From contig NZ_NTGE01000116.1 of the NCBI RefSeq assembly GCF_002291145.1, positions 24,388 to 88,387 on the forward strand: a stretch of DNA of 64,000 bases, in the 5' to 3' direction. This document shows, piece by piece, positions 1-13,200 of the stretch; position 1 is the first letter of the stretch; every line of letters starts with the position of its first letter. A program made the translations under genes and the position numbers. The DNA is from Streptomyces sp. SA15. Its GTDB lineage: Bacteria; Actinomycetota; Actinomycetes; Streptomycetales; Streptomycetaceae. The notes beneath the pieces are model-generated. The model ran no database searches, was not told the origin of the DNA, and saw nothing but the letters and a program-made list of their open reading frames with translations.

Positions 1-1208
1 GGACGCGACCACCGCGGACGAATCCGCACGGGCCACCGAGGGCGCGGCGGCCGCCGCACGCCTCGATCCGTGGAACGGCGTGATGCTGCAGGCCGTCTGG
101 TTCGACGCCGGCCCGGCCCGGCCGGCTGCTGCTGGTCGTCCACCACCTCGTCGTCGATGGGGTCTCCTGGCGGATCCTGCTGCCGGACCTGGCGGCTGCC
201 TATCGGGCCGCCGAGGCGGGCCGTGCGGTGGCACTCACGCCGGTGACGGCCTCCTTCCGCGGATGGGCCAGACGGCTTTCCGCCGCCGCCAAGGATCTGC
301 GGCGGCGGGAGGAACTGCCGTGGTGGCGCCGCACACTCGCCGCGGGACCCGGGCTGTTCGGCGAGGACGCTCTGGTGCCCGAGCGGGACACCTTCGCCGA
401 CCTCGGCCGACTGCGTACCACCGTGCCCACGGAGCTGACGTCGGCGATCCTCGGCGAGGTGAGCACCGCCCTGAACCTCCGGGTGGACGAGGTCCTGCTG
501 TCCGCCCTGGCGCTCGCGGCCGACGAGTGGCGCCGCCGACGGCGGATCCCCGGCCAGGGCGTGCTCGTCGACGTCGAGGCCCACGGCCGGGACCTGACAG
601 GGGACACTGAGGGAACCGACCTGTCCCGCACGGTCGGTTGGTTCACCCGGATACATCCCGTCCGGCTCGACCCCGGCACGGTGCCACCCGAGGATCTGCG
701 TTCCGGCGGCCAGGCCGTGGAGCGCGCCGCGCGCCGGGTGAAGGAACAGCTCCGCGGGTGCCCCGACGGCGGAGCCGGATACGGCCTGTTGCGCTACCTG
801 ACGCCGGACGGGATCGACAAACCCCTGGCCCGTCGCCGGGCCGAGGTCGGGTTCAACTACCTCGGCCGGTTCGAGGTCTCCGACGAGGCGGACTGGCTTC
901 CGACCGCCGACCCCGTGCCCGTGCCGGCCGCCGATCCGCGGATGCCGGTGCCGCACGCCCTCGAACTGACGATTGTCTGCACAGACCTGCCCCGGGGGCC
1001 GGAGTTCTCGGTCACCTGGAGTTGGGCGCGCGCACTCCTCGGCGAACAGCAGGCGGCCGACTTCGCCGACCTCTGGAACGAGACGTTGGCGGCGCTGTGC
1101 GCCCGCGCCCGCACGGGAAGCAAGGCCGGCCGCACTCCTTCCGACGTACCCCTGGTCTCGCTCAACCAGGAGGAACTGGACCTGCTCGAAGAGAAGTGGA
1201 GTTTCTGA
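1..1208 (+). CDS. NRPS 3' end: epimerization (E) domain, frameshifted
   Basis: This is the C-terminal end of an NRPS whose start lies before the window. From about 114 to the TGA at 1206-1208 the frame encodes most of an E domain: HHLVVDGVSW (about 141-170), the RTVGWFT motif near 630 and a NYLGR-type motif near 855. It would convert a PCP-bound L-aminoacyl or peptidyl thioester to a D/L mixture. Before about 110 the matching E-domain sequence (ARLDP, then MLQAVWFDAG) lies in a different frame, and the downstream frame has a stop at 81-83. A 1-2 base indel in the GC repeat at 105-122 is therefore implied. The TGA overlaps the ATG of the next NRPS, so the two are translationally coupled. The following C domain has the look of a DCL type, as expected after an E domain. 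Confidence 0.85.
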
Positions 1209-4200
1209 TGGACCGTTCCGGGGTCGTCGACGTACTTCCGCTGTCACCCCTGCAGGAGGGCATGCTCTTCCACGCCCAGCTGGGCGACGGGCAGGCCGAT
1301 CCGTACGTAGTGCAGCTCGTCCTGGCTCTCGACGGTCCGATCCGTGCCGACGGGCTGCGGCAGGCCGCCGAGCGGATTCTGACTCGGCACCAGAACCTGC
1401 GGGCCGCCTTCCTCAGCCAGCGCGAAGGCACGCCCATCCAGGTCGTGCCGCGCCGCGTGGAGGTGGCATGGCAGCAGCACGACCTGAGCGCACTGCCGCT
1501 GCCGGAGCGGGAGGCGGAGCTGGCTCGGCTGCTGCGGGAGGACCGGGACGCCGGATTCGACCTGGCCCGGCCGCCGCTGATCCGGTTCACCCTGGTCCGG
1601 CTGGCACCGGACGCACACCGCTTCGTGGTGACCAACCATCACATCCTGCTCGACGGCTGGTCCGGCCCGCTGATGCTGCGCGACCTGTTCTCCGTGTACG
1701 CGGCCGACGGCGACGACGGCCACCTGCCCGCGGTCACGCCGTACCGCGAGTACCTGCGGTGGCTGTCCGAACGCGACCGTGACGCCGCCCGGCAGATGTG
1801 GGGCGAAGTGCTGTCCGGACTGGACGGGGGGACTCTCGTCGCGGCGCAGGGCATCGGCCGGGCCGCCGCGCGGCCGTCGAGCCACGAGCACGTCACGGTG
1901 CGGCTGCCCGCGCAGGTCACCGATGCGCTGCGGGAGACCGCGAAGGACTTGCGCATCACGGTGAGCACCACGGTGCACACGGCCTGGGCCCTGCTGCTGG
2001 CCCGGCTGACCGGCCGGGTCGACCTCGTCTTCGGCAGCGTGGTCTCCGGCCGGCCCCCGGTACTGCCCGGGATCGAGACCATGGTCGGCCTGCTGATCAA
2101 CACCGTGCCAGTGCGCGTCAGGCTGGACCCGGCCGAGTCGCTGGGAGAACTCGCCGCGCGGGTCCAACGCGAACAGTCGGCGCTCGCCGACCACCAGTAC
2201 CTGAGCCTGGCCGAGCTGCACCGGCCAGCAAGTGCCACCGAACTGTTCGACACGGCCGTGGTGTTCGAGAACTACCCGGTCGACCGGGACGGTGTGCAGG
2301 CCATGCTCGACGGCGTACGGGTGTCGGTCGAGAGCGCCGAAGACGCCATGCACTACCCGCTGAGCCTCGGCGCCTCCCTGCGCGGAAGCGCGCTGGAGCT
2401 GAGGGTGATGCACCGAACCGACGTCTTCGACACCGAGCGGGCACGGGCGATCGCCGACCGGCTGGTCGACCTGCTGGGCGAACTGGCCACCCGGCCGGGA
2501 GCGGGCGTCGCCCGCACCGACACGCCATTCCGGGCGGAAACAGCCCGGGCACTGACCCACGCCCGCGGCTCGGACGCGGACCTCGCGGCGACCGACCTGC
2601 CCAGCCTGATCGAGGCCCAAGCCGCCCGCACTCCGCACGCCGTCGCGGTCGTGGCCGAGGACACCACGCTCACCTACGCCGAACTCGACGCGTGGGCCGA
2701 CAGGCTCGCCGGACACCTCGTCCGACGTGGCGCCGGCCCGGAGCGCACGGTGGCCGTGGCCCTGCCCCGCTCGGCCGAACTGATGGTGGCGCTGTACGCG
2801 GTGCACAAGACAGGGGCCGCCTATCTGCCGATCGATCCCGGCTACCCGGCGGAGCGCATCGCGTTCATGCTGGCCGACGCCGAACCCGCGGTCGTCCTCG
2901 ACGACCCGTCCGAGGTCCGCGCATCCCGGGCGCAGACCGGTTCCGCCCCGCCGAGGACCCTGTGGCCGGACAGCCCGGCCTACGTCATCCACACCTCGGG
3001 CTCCACCGGCCTGCCCAAGGGCGTCGTGGTCAGCCATGCCGCGATTCTCAACCGGCTGCGGTGGATGCAGGACACCTACGGGCTGCGCGCCGACGACCGG
3101 GTGTTGCAGAAGACACCGTCGAGCTTCGACGTGTCCGTCTGGGAGTTCTTCTGGCCGCTGATCACCGGGGCCACGCTGGTCCTCGCGCGGCCGGAGGGCC
3201 ACAAGGACCCGCGCTACCTCGCGGAGCTCATCCAGAAGCAGCATGTCACCACGGCGCACTTCGTCCCTTCGATGCTGCAGATGTTCCTGGAGGAACCGGC
3301 CGCGTCCGGATGCTCCTCGCTGCGGCTGGTCGTGTGCAGTGGCGAGGCGCTGCCCGTGGAACTGGCCGCGTCGTTCCGGCGCACCCTCGGCGCCGAGCTG
3401 GCCAACTTCTACGGCCCCACCGAAGCGGCCGTGGACGTGACGGCCTGGGACGTGTGCGACGACATGGTCCCGATCGGCCGACCCGGATGGAACACCCAGG
3501 CCCACGTCCTCGACGCCTACCTGCGCCCCACTCTGCCCGGAGTGCCCGGTGAGCTTTACCTGGCGGGCGCCCAGCTCGCCCGCGGCTACCTCGGCCGGCC
3601 CGGGCTGACCGCGGAACGGTTCGTCGCCAACCCGTGGACACCCGGCGAACGGATGTACCGCACCGGTGACCTCGTCCGCCGCAGGGCCGACGGAGTCCTC
3701 GAGTTTCTGGGCCGGACCGACGACCAGGTCAAGATCAGAGGCTTCAGGGTCGAACTGCGCGAAGTCGAGTCGGCGCTCGCACGGCACCCCGGCGTCCGCC
3801 GGGCCGTGGTGGTGGCGCACGGCCAGGAACTGGCCGCCTACCTGCTCGCCAGGCCCGGCACGGACATCTCGGCGGTCCGTGAACTGGCCGCCTCGGTACT
3901 GCCGGAGTACATGGTGCCCTCGTCCTTCACGACGCTGGACGAGATACCGGTCGGGCCGAGCGGCAAGGTCGACCGCCGGGCGCTGCCCGCGCCGCAGCGC
4001 CCCCACAGTGCCGGACGGCGCCCCCGCAACCCGCGCGAGTCGATCCTGTGCGACCTGTTCGCCGAGGTGCTGGGACTGGCCGGGACCGGCATCGACGACG
4101 ACTTCTTCGCCCACGGCGGTCATTCGCTGCTCGCCACCCGGCTGGTCAACCGGATCCGTGCCACGCTCGGTGTCGAGGTCGCCCTCCGGCAGTTGTTCGA

Positions 4201-7200
4201 GACACCGACCGTGGCGGGCCTCGCGGCTGCGCTGGACCCCGCTGCCGCCACCCGGCCGTCCCTGCGCCCCATGCCGCGTCCCGAGCGCATCCCGCTGTCG
4301 TTCGCGCAGCGGCGGCTGTGGTTCATCAACCAGCTCGAGGGGCAGAGCCCGACGTACAACATCCCCGTCGTGCTGAACCTCAGGGGCCGGCTGGACACGG
4401 ACGCGCTGCGCGCCTCCCTGGCCGACGTGATGCTGCGGCACGAAAGCCTGCGCACGGTCTTCCCGTCCCACGACGGCCTGCCGCACCAGGTGGTGCTGGC
4501 ACCGGACGCCGTCGAGCCGCAGCTCACCGTGGCCGCCGTCGCCCCCGACGCACTCGACGACGCGGTGCGCGCAGCGGTGGGCCACACCTTCGACCTGACC
4601 GCGGAACCACCGTTGCGTGCCTGGGCGTTCACGTCCCGGGCATCCACCGAGAACCACGTCCTGGTCCTGCTGCTGCATCACATCGCCGGCGACGGCTCCT
4701 CGCTCAGCCCGCTCCTCGGCGACCTCGGCACGGCCTACGCCGCGCGGCGCGACGGTGCGCGGCCCGACTGGGCGCCTCTGCCCGTGCAGTACGCCGACTA
4801 CGCGCTGTGGCAGCACCAGATGTTCGGCGACGGCCAGGACATCGACAGCCTCATCGGCCGCCAGGTGACGTTCTGGACCACCGCCCTCGACGGTGTCCCG
4901 GCGGAACTCGACCTGCCGACCGAGCGGCCGCGGCCCGCGGTGGCCAGCTATCGCGGCGACACCGTCGACTTCACACTCGACGCCGATCTGCACGCCGAAC
5001 TCGCCGACCTCGCCCGGACCGGCCGGGCCACGCTGTTCATGGTGCTGCAGGCCGCCTTCGCGGCACTCCTGACCCGGCTGGGCGCCGGCACCGACATTCC
5101 GCTGGGCACACCTGTCGCCGGTCGGACTGACAACGCGCTCGACCGGCTCGTCGGGTTCTTCGTCAACACCCTGGTGCTGCGCTGTGACACCTCGGGCAAC
5201 CCCGCGTTCCGTCAGCTCCTCGCCCGGGTCCGCGCCACCGACCTCGATGCCTACGCCCACCAGGACCTGCCCTTCGAGCACCTGGTGGAGACGATGAACC
5301 CGGCGCGTTCTCTGTCGGGCAACGCCCTGTTCCAGGTGATGTTCGCCCTGCAGAACGTCGACAACGTCACGGTCGACCTGCCCGGCCTGACCGCCCGCCC
5401 CCGTCCGGTGCACGCCCGCAACGCCAAGTTCGACCTGTTCGTCAGCATGGCCGAGCGCCGTACGGCAGCGGGCGGACCCGACGGCCTGTATGGCACGGTC
5501 GAGTACGCCACCGACCTCTTCGACCGGGAGACCGTGGAACGGCTCGTCGCATGGTATAGCGAGTTCCTGCGGGCTGTGGTGCGCGACCCCGCGACCCCCA
5601 TCGAGCAGGTGGTGTTCCTCTCCCCGGCCGAGCAGCAGGACCTGCTGGTGACGCGCAATCGGACGGACCGGCCCCTGCCGTCCCACTTCCTGCACGAACG
5701 CTTCCAGCAACAGGCTGCAGCCACACCAGACGCTCCCGCGGTGCGCTGCGGCCGCGACGGGCTGACTTACGCCCAGCTCAACGCGCGCAGCAACCGCCTT
5801 GCCCGTGAGCTGATCGCCCACGGCGTCGGACCCGAACACGTCGTCGCCCTGGCCGTCCCCCGCTCGGTCGACATGGTCGTGGCACTACTCGCCGTCCAGA
5901 AGGCCGGGGGCGTGTACCTCCCCATGGACCCCACGCATCCGGCCGAGCGGCTGGAGTTCCTGCTCGGCGATGCCCAGCCGGCCCTCCTGATCACCACCCC
6001 GGACATCGCACCCCGCCTGCCCGCGGGGGACACCCCGATGATCGTGCTCGGTGACCCCTCGACCGAGCGCGCCCTGGCCGGGCAGGACGCCTCGGACCCG
6101 GCCGACGAGGACCGCGTCGCGCCGATCCTGCCCGGCAACGCCGCCTACATCATCCACACCTCCGGCTCCACCGGTCGGCCCAAGGGCGTCGTGATCTCCT
6201 ACCGGAGCATCATCAACAACCTGACGGGTTTCGCCGAGCGGTTCCCGATGAGCAGTGACGACTGCACGCTCGCCGTCGCGACCGTCGCGTTCGACATCGT
6301 CGCGGTCGACGTCTACCTGCCCCTGCTGCACGGCGGCCGGGTGGTCGTCGCCGAGTCGGAGGCCGTCCGCCACCCCGCCGCGCTCGCCGAACTCGCCGTG
6401 CGCAATGGCGCCACCGTCCTGCAGGCCACACCGTCGCTGTACCGCACGCTGCTCGCTCACGCGCCCGAAGGACTGCGCGGGATGCGGCTGCTGGTCGGCG
6501 GCGAGGCGCTGGGCGCCGGCCTCGCCGCGCGGATGGAGGCGGTGGGCCGCGGGGTCGTCAACCTCTACGGCCCCACCGAGACCACCGTGTGGAGCACCCT
6601 GGCCGAGGTCGACGCCTCCCGGACGGTCGCCGACGGCCCGCCTCCGGTGGGCAGTCAGACCCAGAACGTCCGCATGTACGTGCTCGACCCCAACCTGCGA
6701 CCGGTGCCCGTCGGCGTCACCGGTGAGCTCTACATCGCCGGGACGGGCCTCGGGCGGGGATACCTCGACCGTCGGTCGCTGACCGCGCAACGGTACGTGG
6801 CCGATCCCTTCGGCGAGCCGGGAAGCCGGATGTACAGCACCGGCGACCTGGTGCGGTGGCGCCGGGCCGGCGGACTGAACTTCGTGGGCCGGGCCGACGA
6901 CCAGGTCAAGGTACGCGGTTTCCGCATCGAACTCGGTGAGGTCGAGGCGGCACTGTCCCGCCAGGACGACGTCGTGGAGGCCACCGTCTTGGTCGACGAG
7001 ACGGGCGACGGCGAGCGCACGCTCGTCGGCTACGTCGTCCCCGGCACGGCATGGTCCGCGGGCCGCGACGAGCAGGAGGAGAACGACCAGGTCAGCTCGT
7101 GGCGCGACCTCTACGACTCGCTCTACGCCGACCAGGTCGCCGACGGAGGTTTCTGGGAGGACTTCACGGTCTGGCAGAGCAGCTACGACGGCCGGCACCT

Positions 7201-10200
7201 CCCGCTCGCCGAGATGACCCAGTGGCGCTCGGCGGTCGTCGACCAAGTGCTGCGGCTGAAGCCCCGGCGCGTCCTGGAGATCGGCGTCGGCAACGGCCTG
7301 CTGCTGTCCCGGCTGGCCCCCCAGTGCGAGGCGTACTGGGGGACGGACTTCTCCCCGTCGGTGATCACGGAGCTGGGGGAGCGGCTGCGGGCGCACGGCG
7401 AGGACCGGCCGGGCATCGAACTGCGGGTCCAGAGCGCCGACGACGTCAGTGGACTGCCCCGCGACTTCTTCGACACCATCGTGCTCAACTCGGTGGTCCA
7501 GTACTTCCCGCACGCGGGCTACCTCACCGACGTGCTGCACAAGTGCCTGGATCTGCTGGTGCCCGGCGGCTCCGTCGTCCTCGGCGACATCCGCAACCTG
7601 CGCCTGCTGCGCTGTCTGCAGACGGCGGTCGCCGTCGGACGGCTCACCGACGCAGCGGACACGTCCTCGGTCCGTGCCCTGGTGGAGCACAAGGTGGCCG
7701 CCGAGGAGGAGCTGCTGCTGGCACCCGACTTCTTCGTCGCGCTCGCCCGGACGTCCCCCGACATCGCGGGGGTGGACATCAGGCTCAAGCGGGGCCGGTT
7801 CGACAACGAGCTGTCGCGCTACCGCTACGAGGTGGTGATCATCAAGGCACCCGCCGCCCCGGCCCCGGTCGACCGCCTGCCCAAGACGGACTGGACGGAC
7901 CTGGGCTCGACCGGCGCACTGGCCGAGGCGCTGCGGGGCGCGCCCGGCGGCCTCCGCGTCACCGACGTGCCCAACGGCCGGCTGTTCGCCGAGTACGACG
8001 CCCTGCGTGAGCTGCGGCGTGGCAGCGGAACCGCCCGAGTGCTGGCCGCCCTGCGGGCCGAGGGGCGGGGTGTGGACCCCGAGGACCTCCACGACGTGGG
8101 TGCCGCTCACGGCTTCCAGGTGGTGACCACCTGGTCCGGACAGGGCCGGGACGACTGCTTCGACGCGGTCTTCCTGCCCGCGCACGCCGACGCCACCGCG
8201 GTGCAGGCCTACGCGGGGGACTCGGCCGGGGACAGCCTGCAAGAGCACGCCAACAGCCCCGCACGCACCCGCCGCCTGCGGGGATTCAGCGACCGGCTGC
8301 GGACCGGCCTGCGGCGGTGGCTGCCGGACTACATGATCCCGGCCGCCTTCGTCATCCTCGACGAACTCCCCCTGAACGCCAATGGAAAGCTCGACAGAAG
8401 CGCACTGCCGAAGCCGGACTTCGCGGTCCTGTCGTCCGGACGCCCGCCGCGCACGCCCCGGGAGCAGGTGCTGTGCGAGCTGTTCGCCGAGGTGCTCGGG
8501 GTGCCCGAGGTGACCATCGACGACAACTTCTTCGAACTTGGCGGGCACTCCCTGCTGGCCACCAGGCTCGTCAGCAGGATCAGGTCGGTCACCGGCATCG
8601 AGATCCCGATCCGGCACGTCTTCGAGGGCGCCACCGTCGCTGCCCTGTGCGAACGACTGGACGCCCGCACACCGGCGCGTCCGCCGCTCCTCCCGATGCC
8701 GAGGCCGCCGCGCATCCCGCTGTCGTTCGCGCAGCTGCGCCTGTGGTTCCTCAACCGTTTCGAGACGTCCTCACCGGGCTACAACCTGCCGACCGTGCTG
8801 CGCCTGAGCGGAGACCTGGACCGGGACGCGCTCCGCGAGGCGCTGTGCGACCTGGTGGCCCGTCACGAAACGCTGCGCACGGTGTTTCCCGAGCAGGACG
8901 GCGAGCCGTCCCAGATCGTCCGGCCCGCCGAGCGGGCGCGGCCCGAACTCCCGGTGGTCGCCACCGATCCGGACGCGCTGCCCGGAGCCCTGGCCGCGGC
9001 CGGCCGGGTGCCCTTCGACGTCACGACCGACCTGCCGCTGCGCGCCACTCTGTTCGCGCTCGACGACCACGAGCATGTGCTGCTGCTGGTCCTGCACCAC
9101 ATCGCGGCCGACGGCTGGTCGGTCGGACCGCTCGCCCGGGACCTGGCCGCGGCCTACCGGGCCCGGGCGCGGGACCAGGCCCCCGACTGGCCCGACCTGC
9201 CGGTGCAGTACGCCGACTACGCGCTGTGGCAGCGCGAGGTGCTGGGCAGCCCCGACGACCCCGACAGCGCGATGTCCCGCCAGCTCGTCCACTGGCGCCG
9301 GGCACTGGCTGCCGCCCCGGCGGAGACCTCGTTGCCCACCGACCGGCCGAGAGCCGAGAACTCCACACCGGCGGGCGAGCGGCTGTCGTTCGAGCTGGGG
9401 GCCGATCTGCACGCCCGGCTGCTGGACCTCGCTCGTGCGCACCGTGCCAGCCTGTTCATGGTGCTGCAGAGTGCCGTCGCCGCCCTCCTCACCCGCGTGG
9501 GCGCCGGCACCGACGTCCTGCTCGGCAGCGCGATCGCCGGACGGACCGACACGGCCACGGAGGACTTGGTCGGGTTCTTCGTCAACACCCAGGTACTGCG
9601 CGTGGACACCTCCGGCGATCCGGGATTCGGTGAGCTGATCGACCGGGCCCGGCAGGCGGGTCTGGCCGCCTACGACAACCAGGACCTGCCGTTCGAGCAC
9701 CTTGTGGAGGCGCTCAATCCGGAGCGTTCGCTGGCCCGCCATCCCCTGTTCCAGGTCATGATGGTGCTCCAGAATGCCCCCCGGACCGAGACGTCCCTGC
9801 CGGGCGTGCGGATCACCGGTGAACCGCTGGACGTGGGCGCGGTCAACTTCGACCTGGGGTTCAACCTCGCCGAACGCGACCCGGTCGCGGGCCGTCCCGC
9901 AGGCGTGGCCGGCATGGTGGAGTACCGCTCGGACCTCTTCGACCGGCTCACGGTGGAACGGCTCGTCGACCGGCTGCGGCGGCTGCTGGAGACGGTGGCG
10001 GCCGACCCGTCGGTGCGGATCGGAGCCGTGGACCTCACGGCCGGGGACGCACTCGACGGGCATCTGGCCCCGGTGCCGGCTGTCCGGGAGATCAACCTCG
10101 CCCGGATCGAGGAGGTCCTGGCCGAGCACGACGACGTTCAGCAGGTCGCCGCCGTGCTCCACTACGACACGGAAGCGGGGAGGCAGACCGTCGCGGTGCA

Positions 10201-13200
10201 TGTCCTTGCCGAGGACGACCATGCGCTCGACGTCGACCGGCTGCGCGCGTTCGCCGCTCGATGGCTGCCGGACCACCTCGTGCCGGCCGAGTACACCGTC
10301 GCCCCCGCTCCGGCCGCACGCCCGCCCGCCCCTCGGCCCGCCATGGACGCGACGCCCCCGGCGACGCCGCGTCAGGAGACCCTGTGTGCCCTGTTCGCCG
10401 AGGTACTCGAGCGCCCGTCCGTGGGCGTCGACGAGGACTTCTTCGCGGTCGGCGGACACTCCCTGCTGGCCGTTCGGCTGATCGGCCGGGTGCGCGACGC
10501 ACTGGGGGTGGAGCTGCCCATCCGACGGCTCTTCGAGGCCACGACGGTGCGCGCCCTCGACGCGGTGTTCGATGATCAGGCGGCCGCCCGCCCCCGCGTC
10601 GCCCCGGTGACCCGGCCGAAACGCGTCCCGCTGTCGTTCGCCCAGCAACGGCTATGGGTGCTCGACCGTCTGGAGGGGCCGTCGGCGACCTACAACATCC
10701 CGTTCGCGCTGCGCCTGAGGGGGCCCCTGGACGAGACGGCCCTGCAGACCGCTCTGAGGGACGTGCTGGACCGGCACGAAGTGCTGCGCACGGTCATCGA
10801 CAGCGACCACGGTGTGCCCTACCAGCGGATCCTCCCCGTCGACGAAATCTGGCCGGGCCTGGCCGTCGGCGACGTCGCACCCGACGCACTCGCCGCGGAA
10901 CTCGCGGCGGCATCGGCGCATGCCTTCGACCTGTCCGAGGAACCCCCGCTGCGGGCACGGCTGTTCAGGCTCGCTCCCGAGGACCACGTCCTGTCGGTGG
11001 TCCTGCATCACATCGCCGGCGACGGAGCCTCCCTCGAACCGCTCGCCACGGACCTGTCCACCGCTTATGCCGCTCGCAAGCGGTCTGTCGCACCCGACTG
11101 GCATCCTCTGCCCGTGCAGTACGCGGACTACACGGTGTGGCAGCGCGAGCTCCTCGGAGACGAGAACGATCCCGACAGCCTGATCGCCCGGCACATCCGG
11201 TACTGGAGCGACACACTGGCCGAACTGCCCGAGGAGCTTCCGCTGCCCACCGACCGCCCACGCCCGGCGGTCGCCGGGCACCAGGGCGAACTGGTCGAAT
11301 ACACCGTCTCCGCGGACACCCACCGGTTGCTCGCCGAGCTCGCCGAACGCCACGGCGTGACGCTGTTCATGGTGATGCACGCGGCCCTCGCCGCGGTGCT
11401 CACCCGGCACGGCGCCGGTACCGACGTACCGATCGGCACCCCGGTGGCCGGCCGCGACGACAGCGCGCTGGATCCGATGATCGGGTTCTTCGCCAACACG
11501 GTGGTCCTGCGCACCGACACCAGCGGCGATCCGGACTTCGCCACCCTGCTGGACCGCGTCCGGCAGACCGACCTGGCCGCGTACTCCCGCCAGCACGTGC
11601 CCTTCGAACGGCTCGTCGACATGCTCGGTGTCGAGCGGTCCATGGCCCGCAACCCCCTGGTACAGGTCATGCTGGCGTTCGACCAGTACGGCGCTTCCCC
11701 GCTGCGCCTCGACGGGGTGCGGGTGAGCGCGCAGCCCACGGGCCATGTCGCGGCGAAGTACGACCTTGCCGTCAACGTCGCCGAACGCCGTGGTGCCGAC
11801 CGGGAGTACGAGGGCCTCGCAGGAGCCCTGGAACTCGCCACGGACCTGTTCGACCGGCGCACCGGGGAAGAACTGGCCGCGCGGCTGGTGCTCTTCCTCG
11901 ATCAGGTCGCGGCCGATCCCACGCTGCGGATCGGGGCGGTGCGCCTGGAACCGGCCGCCGACCAGTTCCCCTGGAACGACACGGACCGCCCCGTGCCCGT
12001 CGAGCACGCGCTGGCCGCCTTCGAACGGCAGGTCCCGCACTACCGGGACTACGACGCCGTCGTGTGCGGCGAGGATCGGATCAGCTATCAGGAGCTCAAC
12101 GAGCGCGCCAACCGGCTGGCCCACCGGCTCATCTCGCGGGGGATCGGTGCCGAGCAGATCGTCGCGCTCTACCTTCCGCAGTCCGTCGACCTGGTCGTCG
12201 CCCTGCTGGCGGTACTGAAATCCGGAGCAGCGTACATGCCGGTGGACCCCGACTACCCGGCCGAGCGGGTGCGCCTGCTGTTCGGCCGGGCCGCTCCCGC
12301 ACTGGTCCTGGCCAAGGGCGACGCGGGACCGACGGCCGCGCCCGTCCTGGACCCGGCGGAACACCTGCCGGACCTCCCCGCTCACGACCCCACCGACACC
12401 GATCGGCTGCTTCCCTGGTCGCCCGACCATCCGGCCTACCTGATCCACACCTCGGGTTCGACCGGCACCCCACGGGGCGTGCTGGTGACCCACCGCGGAC
12501 TGCCGGGCCTGGCCCTCAGCCTTGCGGACGCCTATCAGGTCGTGCCGGGAAGCCGGGTCCTGGAATTCGCCTCGCCGGGCTTCGACGTGGCCACCGGGGA
12601 CATCCTGTTCACGCTGTCATCGGGCGCGGCCGTGGTGCTGCCCGATACCGACCGGGTCACCGCTGCGGCGAACCTGGCCGATCTGGTGGCGCGCCACGGC
12701 GTCACGCACACGACGCTGACCCCGACCGTCGCCGCACGCATCCGCCCCGGCGCGCTGCCGGACGGCTTCGTGCTCGCCCTGGGCAGCGAGACGGTACCGG
12801 GTTCGCTCGTGGACCAATGGGCCTCGTCGTGCCGGGTCCTGAACGTCTACGGCCCGACCGAGTGCACGGTGGCGTCGACAATCACCGGGGCATTGACCGG
12901 TGACGGTGCACCACCCCTGGGCCAGCCGCTCGCCAACACCAAGGCATACGTGCTCGATCCCGCGCTGCGCCCGGTACTGCCCGGCATGGTCGGCGAGCTC
13001 TACCTGTCGGGTCCGGGACTGGCCCGGGGCTATCGCGGCGAACCGGCCGTGACCGCCGGCCGGTTCGTCGCCGATCCGTACGGCGCACCGGGTGCGCGCA
13101 TGTACCGCACGGGCGACCTGGTCCGTCGGCGCCGGGACGGCGAACTCGACTTCATCGGCCGGGCCGACGGACAGGTGAAGATCCGCGGCCACCGCGTGGA

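Noticed and set aside
638..1207. Upstream extension of the NRPS frame to ATG 638
   Set aside because: Those 190 codons lie out of frame over the E domain of the previous gene; the ATG at 1208, overlapping that gene's stop, gives a proper C-domain start.
1244..5839. Long minus-strand open frame of about 1500 codons opposite the NRPS
   Set aside because: It is a high-GC shadow: no family motifs, and the + strand frame carries continuous C, A and T domain motifs. Similar long antisense frames across 5885-18235 are shadows too.
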